A DNA stretch of 33,246 nucleotides, taken from NCBI GenBank assembly GCA_016933175.1, contig JAFGBK010000038.1, forward strand, positions 1-33,246. The letters run 5' to 3'. Numbering within the stretch: position 1 is the first letter of the stretch; each line of letters opens with the position of its first letter. This DNA comes from Candidatus Krumholzibacteriota bacterium. Its GTDB lineage: Bacteria; Krumholzibacteriota; Krumholzibacteriia; JACNKJ01. The notes beneath the pieces are model-generated. The model was not told where the DNA came from, made no database searches, and saw only the letters and a program-made list of their open reading frames with translations. Of this stretch, positions 1 through 6,977 are shown piece by piece. The translations under genes and the position numbers were made by a program.

Positions 1-362
1 CCCAGGCCGGCGCCCATGGAGTAGATGCCCGCGAACAGGGGCAACACCGTGCAGGAGCAGACGGCCAGGATGGTCCCGGAGACGGCGGCCACGCCGTAGG
101 CCAGGGGCTTGCAGGCCGCGGGGCCCAGGTAGCGCATCACCGAGCCCTGGCTGACGAAGACGCTGATGGCCCCGGCGATGAAGAAGGCCGGCAGCAAGCA
201 GAGGATCACGTGCTCGCGCGCGTACCAGCGGACCAGGCGGAAGGCCTCGAGCAGGGCGCCGTCGAAGCGCGAATTGTCGAGGGGCATCAGGTAGGCGGCG
301 AGGAAGCCACCGACGAGCCAGGCCAGGGCCCGCCACTCGCGCCGCCAGTCGAGGCCACTCAC
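1..362 (-). CDS. Permease of the ArsP/YraQ (DUF318) type, N-terminal part only
   Basis: The gene runs off the left edge; 120 residues are visible. It starts with GTG (362-360), whose GTGA overlaps the TGA stop of the ArsR gene, so the two are translationally coupled. The protein begins with a short charged stretch (SGLDWRREWRALAW), a first hydrophobic helix (LVGGFLAAYLM), a second one around REHVILCLLPAFFIAGAISVF, and then the motif AVCSCTVLPLFAGIYSMGAG, the Cys-rich signature I associate with the DUF318 permease family. Some members (ArsP) export organoarsenicals; others are of unknown substrate. Pairing with an ArsR regulator fits metalloid or thiol-reactive compound efflux, but the substrate is inference. 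The C-terminal half is missing, so family assignment rests on the N-terminal motif. Confidence 0.72.
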   Translation of the reverse strand, partial: MSGLDWRREWRALAWLVGGFLAAYLMPLDNSRFDGALLEAFRLVRWYAREHVILCLLPAFFIAGAISVFVSQGSVMRYLGPAACKPLAYGVAAVSGTILAVCSCTVLPLFAGIYSMGAGL

Positions 363-670
363 GGCCCCGCCGTCCCGTCGCCGTCATCGGCGGACAGCGC
401 CGCCTCCACGCAGCCGAAGAAGTCCAGGACGCAGGGCACGCGGAGCCGGTAGTAGACGCAGGCGCCGCGCCGCTCGTCCACGAGGATGCCGGCGTCGCGC
501 AGCCGGGCCAGGTGGCGCGAGACGGTGGACATGTCGGCGCCCACCTTCTCCGTCAGATCGGCCACGCAGCACTCGCCGCGCGAGAGTTCGTCCACGAGGA
601 AGAGCCGGGTGGGATGCGCCAGGGCCTTCAGGACCCGGGCGCGCTGCTCGAATCGACGTTGGTCTTGCAT
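359..670 (-). CDS. ArsR/SmtB-family transcriptional repressor
   Basis: A 103-residue winged-helix repressor. Visible features are the ArsR opening LKALAHPTRLFLVDEL, a Cys pair in GECCVADL (residues 34-35), the recognition helix STVSRHLARLRDAGIL, the wing DERRGACVYYRL, and further Cys at 71, 80 and 87. The Cys pair occupies the place of the metalloid-binding Cys motif of ArsR; C80 could act in a thiol switch. I place the start at ATG 670, not at an in-frame TTG at 688, because the TTG lies inside the palindromic operator and the predicted transcript starts near 670, giving an essentially leaderless message. The stop overlaps the permease start, so the pair forms one operon that should be self-repressed. 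Confidence 0.85.
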   Translation of the reverse strand: MQDQRRFEQRARVLKALAHPTRLFLVDELSRGECCVADLTEKVGADMSTVSRHLARLRDAGILVDERRGACVYYRLRVPCVLDFFGCVEAALSADDGDGTAGP

Positions 671-671
671 G

Positions 672-705
672 TTTGGCAATATGGCCAAATATGCAAGATA
701 GTCAA
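672..705 (-). promoter_or_regulatory. arsR promoter with overlapping palindromic operator
   Basis: On the minus strand, TTGACT (705-700) is followed after 16 bases by CATATT (683-678). A perfect inverted repeat, TTTGGC-N6-GCCAAA (672-689), has the -10 box as its spacer and ends just before ATG 670. A repressor bound here would cover the -10 box, as expected for ArsR autoregulation. The -10 match is only 4 of 6. Confidence 0.55.
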
Positions 706-709
706 GCGC

Positions 710-744
710 AAAACGCCGCGACCGGCACTCGGCCGGCCGCGGCG
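710..744 (-). terminator. Rho-independent terminator after the histone gene
   Basis: Two 13-base arms (732-744 and 714-726 read on the minus strand) pair with one G-U wobble around a five-base loop and are followed by TTTT (713-710). It sits 22 bases after the histone stop and before the arsR promoter, so it separates the two transcripts. Confidence 0.8.
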
Positions 745-766
745 ACGTTCCGTGCGGAAGGATCCG

Positions 767-943
767 CTAGAAGTCGAAGCCCTTGATAGTCTTGCGGCCG
801 TTGTCCTTGGCGCGCTTCACGGCATCCTTCATGTGGGCTTCCACGTGCGCGTTCATCGCTTCGATGGCGTCCTTGCTCAGACGCATCTTCATCTTCTTGG
901 CCAGCTCCTGGACACGAGCGGTCACGACATAACCTTTCGCCAC
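767..943 (-). CDS. Small bacterial histone-fold protein (58 aa)
   Basis: A short gene starting at GTG 943 behind a strong Shine-Dalgarno (GGGAGGAA, seven bases away) and ending at TAG 767. The 58 residues read as one histone fold: a short first helix (VQELAKKM, 11-18), a loop KMRLSKD, a long central helix (AIEAMNAHVEAHMKDAVKRA, 26-45), and the second loop with NGRKTIKGFDF (48-58). The RKT-[IV] element after the long helix is the archaeal/eukaryal histone signature, and the chain ends right there, so the third helix is nearly absent, as in bacterial single-fold histones such as Bdellovibrio Bd0055. It is Lys/Arg rich (about 14 of 58). It would act as a dimer on DNA. The gene stands alone, with its own terminator. 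Family call is from motif; DNA binding is inferred. Confidence 0.75.
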   Translation of the reverse strand: MAKGYVVTARVQELAKKMKMRLSKDAIEAMNAHVEAHMKDAVKRAKDNGRKTIKGFDF

Positions 944-1039
944 GTTATTCCTCCCGTGTGGGTGGTGGTCCTGCTTCCTTGCGGCCGGGCGGACCCGCCG
1001 CCTAACTGAATGCCTCCGCCACCAGGGCGGCTGCCACGC

Positions 1040-1975
1040 CTACTCCCTGATGGTGACGATGTCGCCGTCCTGGAAGCCCGAGCCCGAGACGACCGCCACC
1101 GTGGTGACGCCCTCCTCGACCTCCGTGGCCTTCACGACGCCGACGTCCTCGTAGATGCGCTTGAGGATCGCTCCCGTCTTGGGGTGCTTGACCTCCTTCT
1201 TGAGGCGCCGGACGGTGAACTCCACGCCCTCCTCGATGCCGATCTCGCTGCCGGCGTCGATGAACCAGAAGCCCTCGGCACCGATGAGGATGCCGGTCCA
1301 GCTCAGCTTCGACGTCTGCTCGACGAGCTTTTCGACGATGGCGTTGATGACCTTGCGCGTGGCCTTGCCCACCACGTGTTCGTCGAAGTGCTTCTGGTCT
1401 CCGAAGGAGAACTTGTCCGACGCCAGGCCCAGGGAGCGGCTGCTCTCGCTGCCGGTCACCGTGTCGGCCCAGAGCACCTCGCTGGTGCCGAGGTGGATCA
1501 GGCGCAGGTCGACGGCCACGCGTCCGGAGTAGGAACTCACCTTGGCCCGCTTCAGCACGCCGCTGGCCAGGGAGCCGCCGACCGTCTCCTCCTTGTAGCC
1601 GAACTCGGTGATGACGCCCTTGACCAGGATGTCGCCGATCTCGACCTTGCGAGACGCCTCCACGCCGGGATTGGCCAGGTCGGACAGGCTCAGGTTCTTC
1701 TCGGCCAGGATCTCGTCGAGAGCCGCCCGCTCGAAGACCTTGAACTCGCCCGACTTCACCAGAGCCGTGATGAGCATGTCGGCCATGCCCTGGCCGGGCC
1801 CGGGCCCATGGTACCAGTGGTGCTCGGCCTTGTCATCGAAGCTGCCGACGATGACCCGGTGCTTGATGCCGATCTCGGCCGCACAATCGCTTGCGGGCAG
1901 GGCCAGCAGCACGGCGAGTAGTGGTGCCAGAACGGCCATGGCCGTCCAGGCGCGCCGTCCCCTTGTGTCGGTCAT
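1040..1975 (-). CDS. Secreted CsgG-family protein
   Basis: 311 residues from ATG 1975, preceded by AAGGAG. Residues 1-33 look like a signal peptide (Arg-rich start, hydrophobic AVLAPLLAVLLALPAS). A Cys follows, but ASDC is a poor lipobox, so I read it as an ordinary secreted protein. The core matches the CsgG fold: an opening strand HRVIVGSFDD, a helix GMADMLITALVKSGEFKVFERAALDEIL, the segment DILVKGVITEFGY, and RVAVDLRLIHLGTSEVLWADT, which is typical of CsgG-like proteins that re-bind at periplasmic sites. The C-terminal part (about 215-311) is probably a beta-rich flexible domain ending in SGSGFQDGDIVTI. No curli subunit or partner gene is near. CsgG relatives outside curli operons have diverse envelope roles; the specific one here is unknown. 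Confidence 0.72.
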   Translation of the reverse strand: MTDTRGRRAWTAMAVLAPLLAVLLALPASDCAAEIGIKHRVIVGSFDDKAEHHWYHGPGPGQGMADMLITALVKSGEFKVFERAALDEILAEKNLSLSDLANPGVEASRKVEIGDILVKGVITEFGYKEETVGGSLASGVLKRAKVSSYSGRVAVDLRLIHLGTSEVLWADTVTGSESSRSLGLASDKFSFGDQKHFDEHVVGKATRKVINAIVEKLVEQTSKLSWTGILIGAEGFWFIDAGSEIGIEEGVEFTVRRLKKEVKHPKTGAILKRIYEDVGVVKATEVEEGVTTVAVVSGSGFQDGDIVTIRE

Positions 1976-2114
1976 GATGCTCCTTCCCTTCAGGGTTCGC
2001 CGGCCGCAGGGACCGGTCGCTGCCCGCCCGCCTCGGCGGCTGGGCAATATCATTGGCATGATCCTCGTCCCTTGGCGCCCCCGCGGTCAAGCATGTTTGT
2101 GATCTCCTTCCGGC

Positions 2115-2143
2115 TGGACGGCGCCGGGCGGGGCCGGTATATT
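2115..2143 (+). promoter_or_regulatory. Probable sigma-70 promoter of the DHH gene
   Basis: TGGACG (2115-2120) and TATATT (2138-2143) lie 17 bases apart, giving 4/6 and 5/6 matches. The start would be near 2150, about 39 bases before the ATG at 2189. Confidence 0.45.
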
Positions 2144-2188
2144 GACAGGTTTCGGATGAAGCCCACCCCTCTCGCCAGGGAGAAGCCC

Positions 2189-3184
2189 ATGATCGACAAG
2201 GCCATCCTGCGCCGGACCGGAGATTACCTGCTGGCCCAGCCGCGCCTGCGGCTGCTGCTGCACAAGCACCCGGACGGCGACGCCATCGGCTCCTGCCTGG
2301 GGCTGGCCCGCTTCCTGGCGGCGCGGGGCAAGGACGTCGGGGTCTTCGGGCCCTTCGACATCTCGCCCAAGTTCGATTTCCTGCCCGGCTTTGCCGACAT
2401 CCTGGACGGCCGCGAGGAGGCGGGCGATCCGGACTTCGCCGACACCCTCTACGCGGTGGTGGACAGCACGGGCGTCGATCGCACGGGCTTCGCCGCGGGG
2501 GACTTCCAGCGCCTGCTGCGCCTGGACCATCACATCGACGGCGCCCGCTACGGGGATCACGACCTGCACGACACGGCCGCGGCCGCCGCCGCCCTCATCG
2601 TCTGCGACCTGCTGCGCGCCGTGGACGAGGACGCCATCGACACGGGCGTGGCCACCTGCCTCTACACCGGCCTCATGACGGACACGGGCGGCTTCCGCTA
2701 CACCAACACCGACGCCCACGTCTTCCGCAGCGCCGGCTTCCTGGTGGAGCGCGGCGCCGAGCCGGCCCGCATCGCCACGCTCGTGCACGAGCGCCGCCCG
2801 GCCGTCTACCTGGACCTGCTGCGCCGGGCCCTGGATTCCCTCACCCTCCACGCCGGCGGGCGCGTGGCCCTGCTCACCCTGCGGGCCGACGGCCTGCCCG
2901 CCGACGCCCTGGCGCTGTTCGGCTCGGACGACTTCATCAACCTGCCCCGCAGCCTCGAGGGGGTCGAGGTGGTCGTCCAGATGAAGCTCGTGCCGGAGGG
3001 CGACTGGAAGATCGGCTTCCGCGGCAAGGGGCGCGTGAACGTGCAGACCATCGCCGCCCACTTCGGCGGCGGCGGCCACTTCTCCGCCTCGGGCTGCGAG
3101 CTGGAGGGGGACGAGGCCGAGCTGCGCGCGCGCATCCTGGACCGGGTCCTCGCGGCCCTGGCCGAGGCCGACGCCAGCGCCTAG
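2189..3184 (+). CDS. DHH/DHHA1 phosphoesterase (NrnA-like oligoribonuclease / pAp phosphatase)
   Basis: 331 residues from ATG 2189, with AGGGAG six bases upstream; upstream in-frame ATGs lack a ribosome site and overlap the promoter. All DHH metal motifs are present: HKHPDGDA (25-32), VVDST (90-94, Asp92), DHH (113-115), and TDTGGFR (164-170). The C-terminal DHHA1 substrate motif GGGGH lies near residue 293. Length and layout match NrnA, which degrades nanoRNAs and dephosphorylates 3'-phosphoadenosine-5'-phosphate in bacteria lacking Orn. A pure c-di-AMP or pGpG-type DHH enzyme cannot be excluded, since specificity is hard to read from motifs. It is cytoplasmic. It is separated by 159 bases from the next gene and looks monocistronic. 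Confidence 0.88.
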   Translation: MIDKAILRRTGDYLLAQPRLRLLLHKHPDGDAIGSCLGLARFLAARGKDVGVFGPFDISPKFDFLPGFADILDGREEAGDPDFADTLYAVVDSTGVDRTGFAAGDFQRLLRLDHHIDGARYGDHDLHDTAAAAAALIVCDLLRAVDEDAIDTGVATCLYTGLMTDTGGFRYTNTDAHVFRSAGFLVERGAEPARIATLVHERRPAVYLDLLRRALDSLTLHAGGRVALLTLRADGLPADALALFGSDDFINLPRSLEGVEVVVQMKLVPEGDWKIGFRGKGRVNVQTIAAHFGGGGHFSASGCELEGDEAELRARILDRVLAALAEADASA

Positions 3185-3269
3185 GCGTCGCGCCTGAGTC
3201 CTGCCCGCCGCACTCTCGGGCGCCGGATCGGAAGCGATACGGTACGGATCATACGCATTGGTTACATTC

Positions 3270-3287
3270 TGTCCACATCTGTTGACA
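3270..3287. promoter_or_regulatory. Palindromic site overlapping the activator's -35 box
   Basis: TGTCCACA-TC-TGTTGACA is an 18-base inverted repeat with one mismatch per arm pair. Its right half contains the -35 TTGACA. A TGT-N12-ACA palindrome of this size resembles sites bound by Fis-type HTH activators, so autoregulation by the gene downstream is plausible. Confidence 0.45.
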
Positions 3288-3311
3288 ATCCTCGTGCAAC
3301 TCCACTATCAT
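3282..3311 (+). promoter_or_regulatory. Sigma-70 promoter of the sigma-54 activator gene
   Basis: TTGACA (3282-3287, consensus) is followed after 18 bases by TATCAT (3306-3311, 5/6). The start is predicted near 3318, about 26 bases before the ATG at 3344, with AGGAGG in between. Confidence 0.65.
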
Positions 3312-3343
3312 GGACGGGACGCCTTCTCCAGGAGGTTTCCACC

Positions 3344-5182
<1,839 letters not shown>

Positions 5183-5352
5183 CATATAGTCCACAATCAA
5201 TTACTTGCTATCTTCAATAATTGGGCACTATTAGCTTCTACAGGGCATCTTAGTAAACAAACAACGACAACTAGCCATCATTCGCCCGCCCCATGGATCT
5301 CTGGTTTCGTTTCTTAACTCATTGGAAATGAAGAAGATGATTGGGCAAGATC

Positions 5353-5386
5353 GGATGCGGCATCACGCGCCGCCATGCCGGCATCC
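5353..5386. repeat. Inverted repeat overlapping the sigma-54 promoter
   Basis: GGATGCGGCAT (5353-5363) pairs with ATGCCGGCATCC (5375-5386) apart from one bulged base, with an 11-base loop. The right arm includes the -24 GG (5380-5381). It could be a repressor site or a DNA-shape element. Confidence 0.45.
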
Positions 5387-5394
5387 GGGTTGCT
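5378..5394 (+). promoter_or_regulatory. Sigma-54 promoter of the microprotein cassette
   Basis: CGGCATCCGGGTTGCT has the invariant GG (5380-5381) and GC (5392-5393) exactly ten bases apart, GGCA after the -26 position, and TTGCW at -12. The transcript would start near 5404 and reach the first ATG (5448) after about 44 bases. It lies between an intact sigma-54 activator gene and its nearest downstream genes. Confidence 0.68.
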
Positions 5395-5447
5395 ATGAGA
5401 AGGGTGAACGCCCAACACGAAACGGCAACGAACCAGGAGGAAACGAG

Positions 5448-5519
5448 ATGTTCATCACCGCCCCGATGCTGATCGCCCTGACCGCCCTGATCCTTGGCAA
5501 GACCAAGACCTGGTGGTAA
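5448..5519 (+). CDS. TKTWW microprotein 1 (23 aa, single membrane helix)
   Basis: A 23-residue peptide from ATG 5448, seven bases after AGGAGG (5435-5440). It begins MFITAPM, continues with a hydrophobic helix containing LIALTALIL, and ends GKTKTWW with no further residues. The 16 N-terminal residues carry no charge and the tail has two Lys and two Trp, as expected for one inner-membrane helix with an interfacial C-terminus. I know of no family with this sequence. Size and shape are compatible with a small regulatory subunit of a membrane complex, a type I-toxin-like peptide, or a stress peptide; none of these is demonstrated. First of three paralogues, immediately behind the sigma-54 promoter. 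Confidence 0.72.
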   Translation: MFITAPMLIALTALILGKTKTWW

Positions 5520-5565
5520 CCGCGAAGAGAGACCGAAGAATCCAGGGTGCCGGAGGAGAGACGCC

Positions 5566-5652
5566 ATGTTCCTGACACTGACCGTACCGATGCTGATCGC
5601 CCTGACCGCCGTCATCTACGGCAAGACCAAGACCTGGTGGGGCACGCCCTGA
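5566..5652 (+). CDS. TKTWW microprotein 2 (28 aa)
   Basis: A 28-residue peptide from ATG 5566 with GGAGGAG (5552-5558) upstream. It begins MFLTLTVPM, so it has two extra residues relative to copies 1 and 3, then LIALTAVIYG and KTKTWW, and ends with an added GTP tail. The extra tail arises because the codon after the second Trp is GGC instead of a stop. Residues PMLIALTA are identical to copy 1. It lies 46 bases after copy 1 and 41 bases before copy 3, so all three should be co-transcribed. Unequal N- and C-terminal lengths in otherwise constant peptides may mean that the three make different partners or a mixed oligomer, which is inference. Confidence 0.72.
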   Translation: MFLTLTVPMLIALTAVIYGKTKTWWGTP

Positions 5653-5693
5653 CCAGCCGCCAGTCCACGGAAGAGGAGAACGGGAGGTTCATC

Positions 5694-5765
5694 ATGTTCA
5701 TCACAGCAACCATGTTTGCCGCGCTCACGGCCATCCTTCTCGGCTATACCAAGACCTGGTGGTAG
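5694..5765 (+). CDS. TKTWW microprotein 3 (23 aa)
   Basis: A 23-residue peptide from ATG 5694, six bases after GGGAGG (5682-5687). It begins MFITATM, has FAALTAILLG in the helix and ends YTKTWW. Relative to copy 1 it has changed at six positions while keeping MFIT, ALTA, G and TKTWW, so protein-level constraint is likely. Tyr replaces the first Lys of the tail, leaving one positive charge. A strong GC-rich hairpin starts 11 bases after its stop. Confidence 0.72.
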   Translation: MFITATMFAALTAILLGYTKTWW

Positions 5766-5776
5766 GGGCGCCACGA

Positions 5777-5803
5777 GGCCCGCGCCGTGAATCGGCGCGG
5801 GCC
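5777..5803 (+). terminator. Strong hairpin after the microprotein cassette
   Basis: GGCCCGCGCCG and CGGCGCGGGCC pair perfectly (11 pairs) around TGAAT. No T tract follows, so it may be a processing/stability hairpin protecting the 3' end and not an intrinsic terminator. A smaller CCCCC/GGGGG hairpin follows at 5814-5828. Confidence 0.5.
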
Positions 5804-5852
5804 CCGAGGAACACCCCCGGCGCGGGGGACAGTATGGCCCCTCTGGCCAAAA

Positions 5853-5892
5853 GGAGAGCCGGCCTCGCGCGAGGTTCTTGGGCCGGCTCTCC
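5853..5892 (+). terminator. Long perfect hairpin with A tract, weak T tract
   Basis: GGAGAGCCGGCC and GGCCGGCTCTCC form 12 perfect pairs around a 16-base loop that itself contains CTCGCGCGAG. AAAA precedes and GCTTTCC follows. It may terminate the cassette or act as an attenuator in front of the 41-residue gene starting at 5920. Confidence 0.5.
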
Positions 5893-5919
5893 GCTTTCCA
5901 ACTCGGGAGGATGACAACC

Positions 5920-6045
5920 ATGGCCGCACGATCCAGCAAGGCGAGCTCCCGCGGCGGAAGAACCCGCGCGGCCGCGCCCCTGCTCCTCGCGCTCAAGCTC
6001 CTGTTCCTCTTCACAGCGCCGCGCAAGGCGCGCTGGTCCAGTTAG
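5920..6045 (+). CDS. Putative 41-aa membrane microprotein
   Basis: A short reading frame from ATG 5920, nine bases after GGGAGG; the in-frame ATG at 5911 directly abuts that site and is less likely. It encodes a very basic N-terminus (five Arg and one Lys in the first 16 residues), a hydrophobic stretch APLLLALKLLFLFTAP (about 19-34) and a basic tail RKARWSS. It is not similar to the TKTWW peptides. It sits between hairpins and a terminator and could be an independent small gene or the last gene of the sigma-54 unit. No family recognised. Low-complexity Ala/Arg codons in GC-rich DNA can produce such frames by chance, hence the modest confidence. Confidence 0.42.
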   Translation: MAARSSKASSRGGRTRAAAPLLLALKLLFLFTAPRKARWSS

Positions 6046-6093
6046 CGCCCCCCGCCCACCCAGCCTCCGCCGTAGCCCACGGCGATTTCCCTT

Positions 6094-6122
6094 GCGCCCC
6101 GCGGGGGGCGCTTTCACTATTT
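6094..6122 (+). terminator. Terminator between microproteins and ATP synthase operon
   Basis: GCGCCCC (6094-6100) and GGGGCGC (6105-6111) pair around a four-base loop, followed by TTTCACTATTT. It isolates the small genes from the atp operon. Confidence 0.6.
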
Positions 6123-6180
6123 TGAACCGGCCCGGAAGGGCGCGCGCGACGCGCGTCCCGGTCGGGGCGAGGTCGGAAGC

Positions 6181-6570
6181 ATGGGCCAGGGCGAACGCTG
6201 GAGCAGCCGCGCGCGGCGCTGGGTCCGGGGGCGGGCCGGGGAAGCGTCCTCCGTTTCCCTGATGCACCTCGGCCTGACCTACGCGGCCTCGGTGGCCCTC
6301 TACGGCCTGGGCGGCTGGTGGCTGGATGGACGCCTGGGCACCCTGCCCCTCTTCACCCTGCTCGGCGTGCTGCTCGGAGCCTCCGCCGGCTTCCTGTGGA
6401 TCTACCGCGAGGTCCAGCGCGCCGAGGCGCGGGAGCGCGACGAGCGGCGGCGGGACGCCGCCGTCTCGGCGCCGCCGCCCGGCGGCGATGCCACGCCGCC
6501 TCGCTCCGGCGTGTCGCCCGGCACCCGGGATGACCATTCCGCAACAGAGCCGCAGGATCCCCCCGCGTGA
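6181..6570 (+). CDS. atpZ: AtpZ-like small membrane protein of the ATP synthase operon
   Basis: 129 residues. A basic N-terminus is followed by two predicted membrane helices (about 27-50, LGLTYAASVALYGLGGWWLD, and 54-76, LPLFTLLGVLLGASAGFLWI) and a charged, Pro-rich tail. The two-helix hairpin with GGWWLDGRLGT between the helices is the pattern of the AtpZ/ATPase_gene1 family, which lies first in many atp operons and is implicated in assembly of the c-ring or ion supply. Its last bases overlap the next start (GTGA), so it is translationally coupled. The tail (79-129) is longer than usual and has no visible motif. Confidence 0.75.
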   Translation: MGQGERWSSRARRWVRGRAGEASSVSLMHLGLTYAASVALYGLGGWWLDGRLGTLPLFTLLGVLLGASAGFLWIYREVQRAEARERDERRRDAAVSAPPPGGDATPPRSGVSPGTRDDHSATEPQDPPA

Positions 6571-6959
6571 GCCGGCCCGCGACGATATTTCTCGCCTGGC
6601 TAGCGTCCGTGGTTTTGCTTTCTAGTTTTCTGGCGGCGTGGTATCAGTCCTTCGACTGGGGCCCCTCGACACGAGGCGCGCTGGCGGGAATAGGCAGCGC
6701 CGGCCTCTCCGTGGCCTTGAGCTACTTCCAGCTTCGGCGGTCCCTGGACCGCACGCCGCTGGTGTTCCTGCGGGGCTACATGACAAGCCTGGCCCTGCGC
6801 GTCGGCGTGCTGGCGGCAAGCGGCCTGCTGGTCTGGGCGGTGACGGACTGGGGCCCGAGCCACTTCCTCGTGGCCCTGGGCCTCAGCTACCCGCCGCTGC
6901 TGGTGCTGGAGATCTGGCAGGTCCAACGGGTACCTCGCGGGAGGGACGTTCGCCGCTGA
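6567..6959 (+). CDS. atpI: AtpI-like ATP synthase assembly protein
   Basis: 130 residues from GTG 6567, overlapping the preceding stop. Four hydrophobic stretches are visible (about 5-25, 34-55, 68-93, 96-115), with a basic C-terminus. This matches ATP synthase protein I in size, topology and position between atpZ and atpB. The family is poorly conserved, so operon position carries much of the call. AtpI aids c-ring assembly. Eighteen bases separate it from atpB. Confidence 0.62.
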   Translation: MSRPATIFLAWLASVVLLSSFLAAWYQSFDWGPSTRGALAGIGSAGLSVALSYFQLRRSLDRTPLVFLRGYMTSLALRVGVLAASGLLVWAVTDWGPSHFLVALGLSYPPLLVLEIWQVQRVPRGRDVRR

Positions 6960-6977
6960 CGCAAAGGAGTCGAGTCC

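Larger units (their letters stand above)
5183..5447. other. AT-rich regulatory region ahead of the microprotein cassette
   Basis: 265 bases without a gene, markedly more AT-rich than the flanks up to about 5340. It contains GTCCACA (5189-5195), identical to seven bases of the palindrome at 3270; an inverted repeat CAATTA-N14-TAATTG (5198-5223); the octamer ATTGGGCA twice (5220-5227 and 5340-5347); then the inverted repeat and sigma-54 promoter annotated separately. AT-rich bendable DNA between activator site and promoter is usual for sigma-54 systems. An in-frame ATG at 5322 would extend the first microprotein through the promoter and is rejected. Confidence 0.5.
5448..5765 (+). repeat. Tandem triplication of a microprotein gene
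   Basis: Genes 1 and 2 share a 24-base identity (5463-5486 and 5587-5610) and a 21-base identity (5496-5516 and 5620-5640). Gene 3 shares the 15-base tail encoding TKTWW (5748-5762). The spacers between the genes differ, each carrying its own Shine-Dalgarno. Copies 1 and 2 are therefore the more recent duplication, while copy 3 is older or has diverged more, yet keeps the C-terminal motif. Confidence 0.85.

Noticed and set aside
5322-5519. A 65-residue extension of the first microprotein from ATG 5322
   Set aside because: It would read through the sigma-54 promoter and predicted start site, while ATG 5448 has an ideal Shine-Dalgarno and aligns with the starts of the other two copies.
5547-5765. 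A 72-residue extension of the third microprotein
   Set aside because: It overlaps microprotein 2 in another frame; ATG 5694 has its own Shine-Dalgarno and matches copy 1.
5448-5765. Leaderless multi-peptide bacteriocin cluster
   Set aside because: No transporter, immunity gene or regulator typical of such clusters is near, and the peptides are less basic than known ones. Kept only as a weak alternative.
6080-6120. TTGCGC-N17-CACTAT as the atp operon promoter
   Set aside because: The spacer is the terminator stem itself and the matches are weak. No convincing promoter was found for the atp operon.
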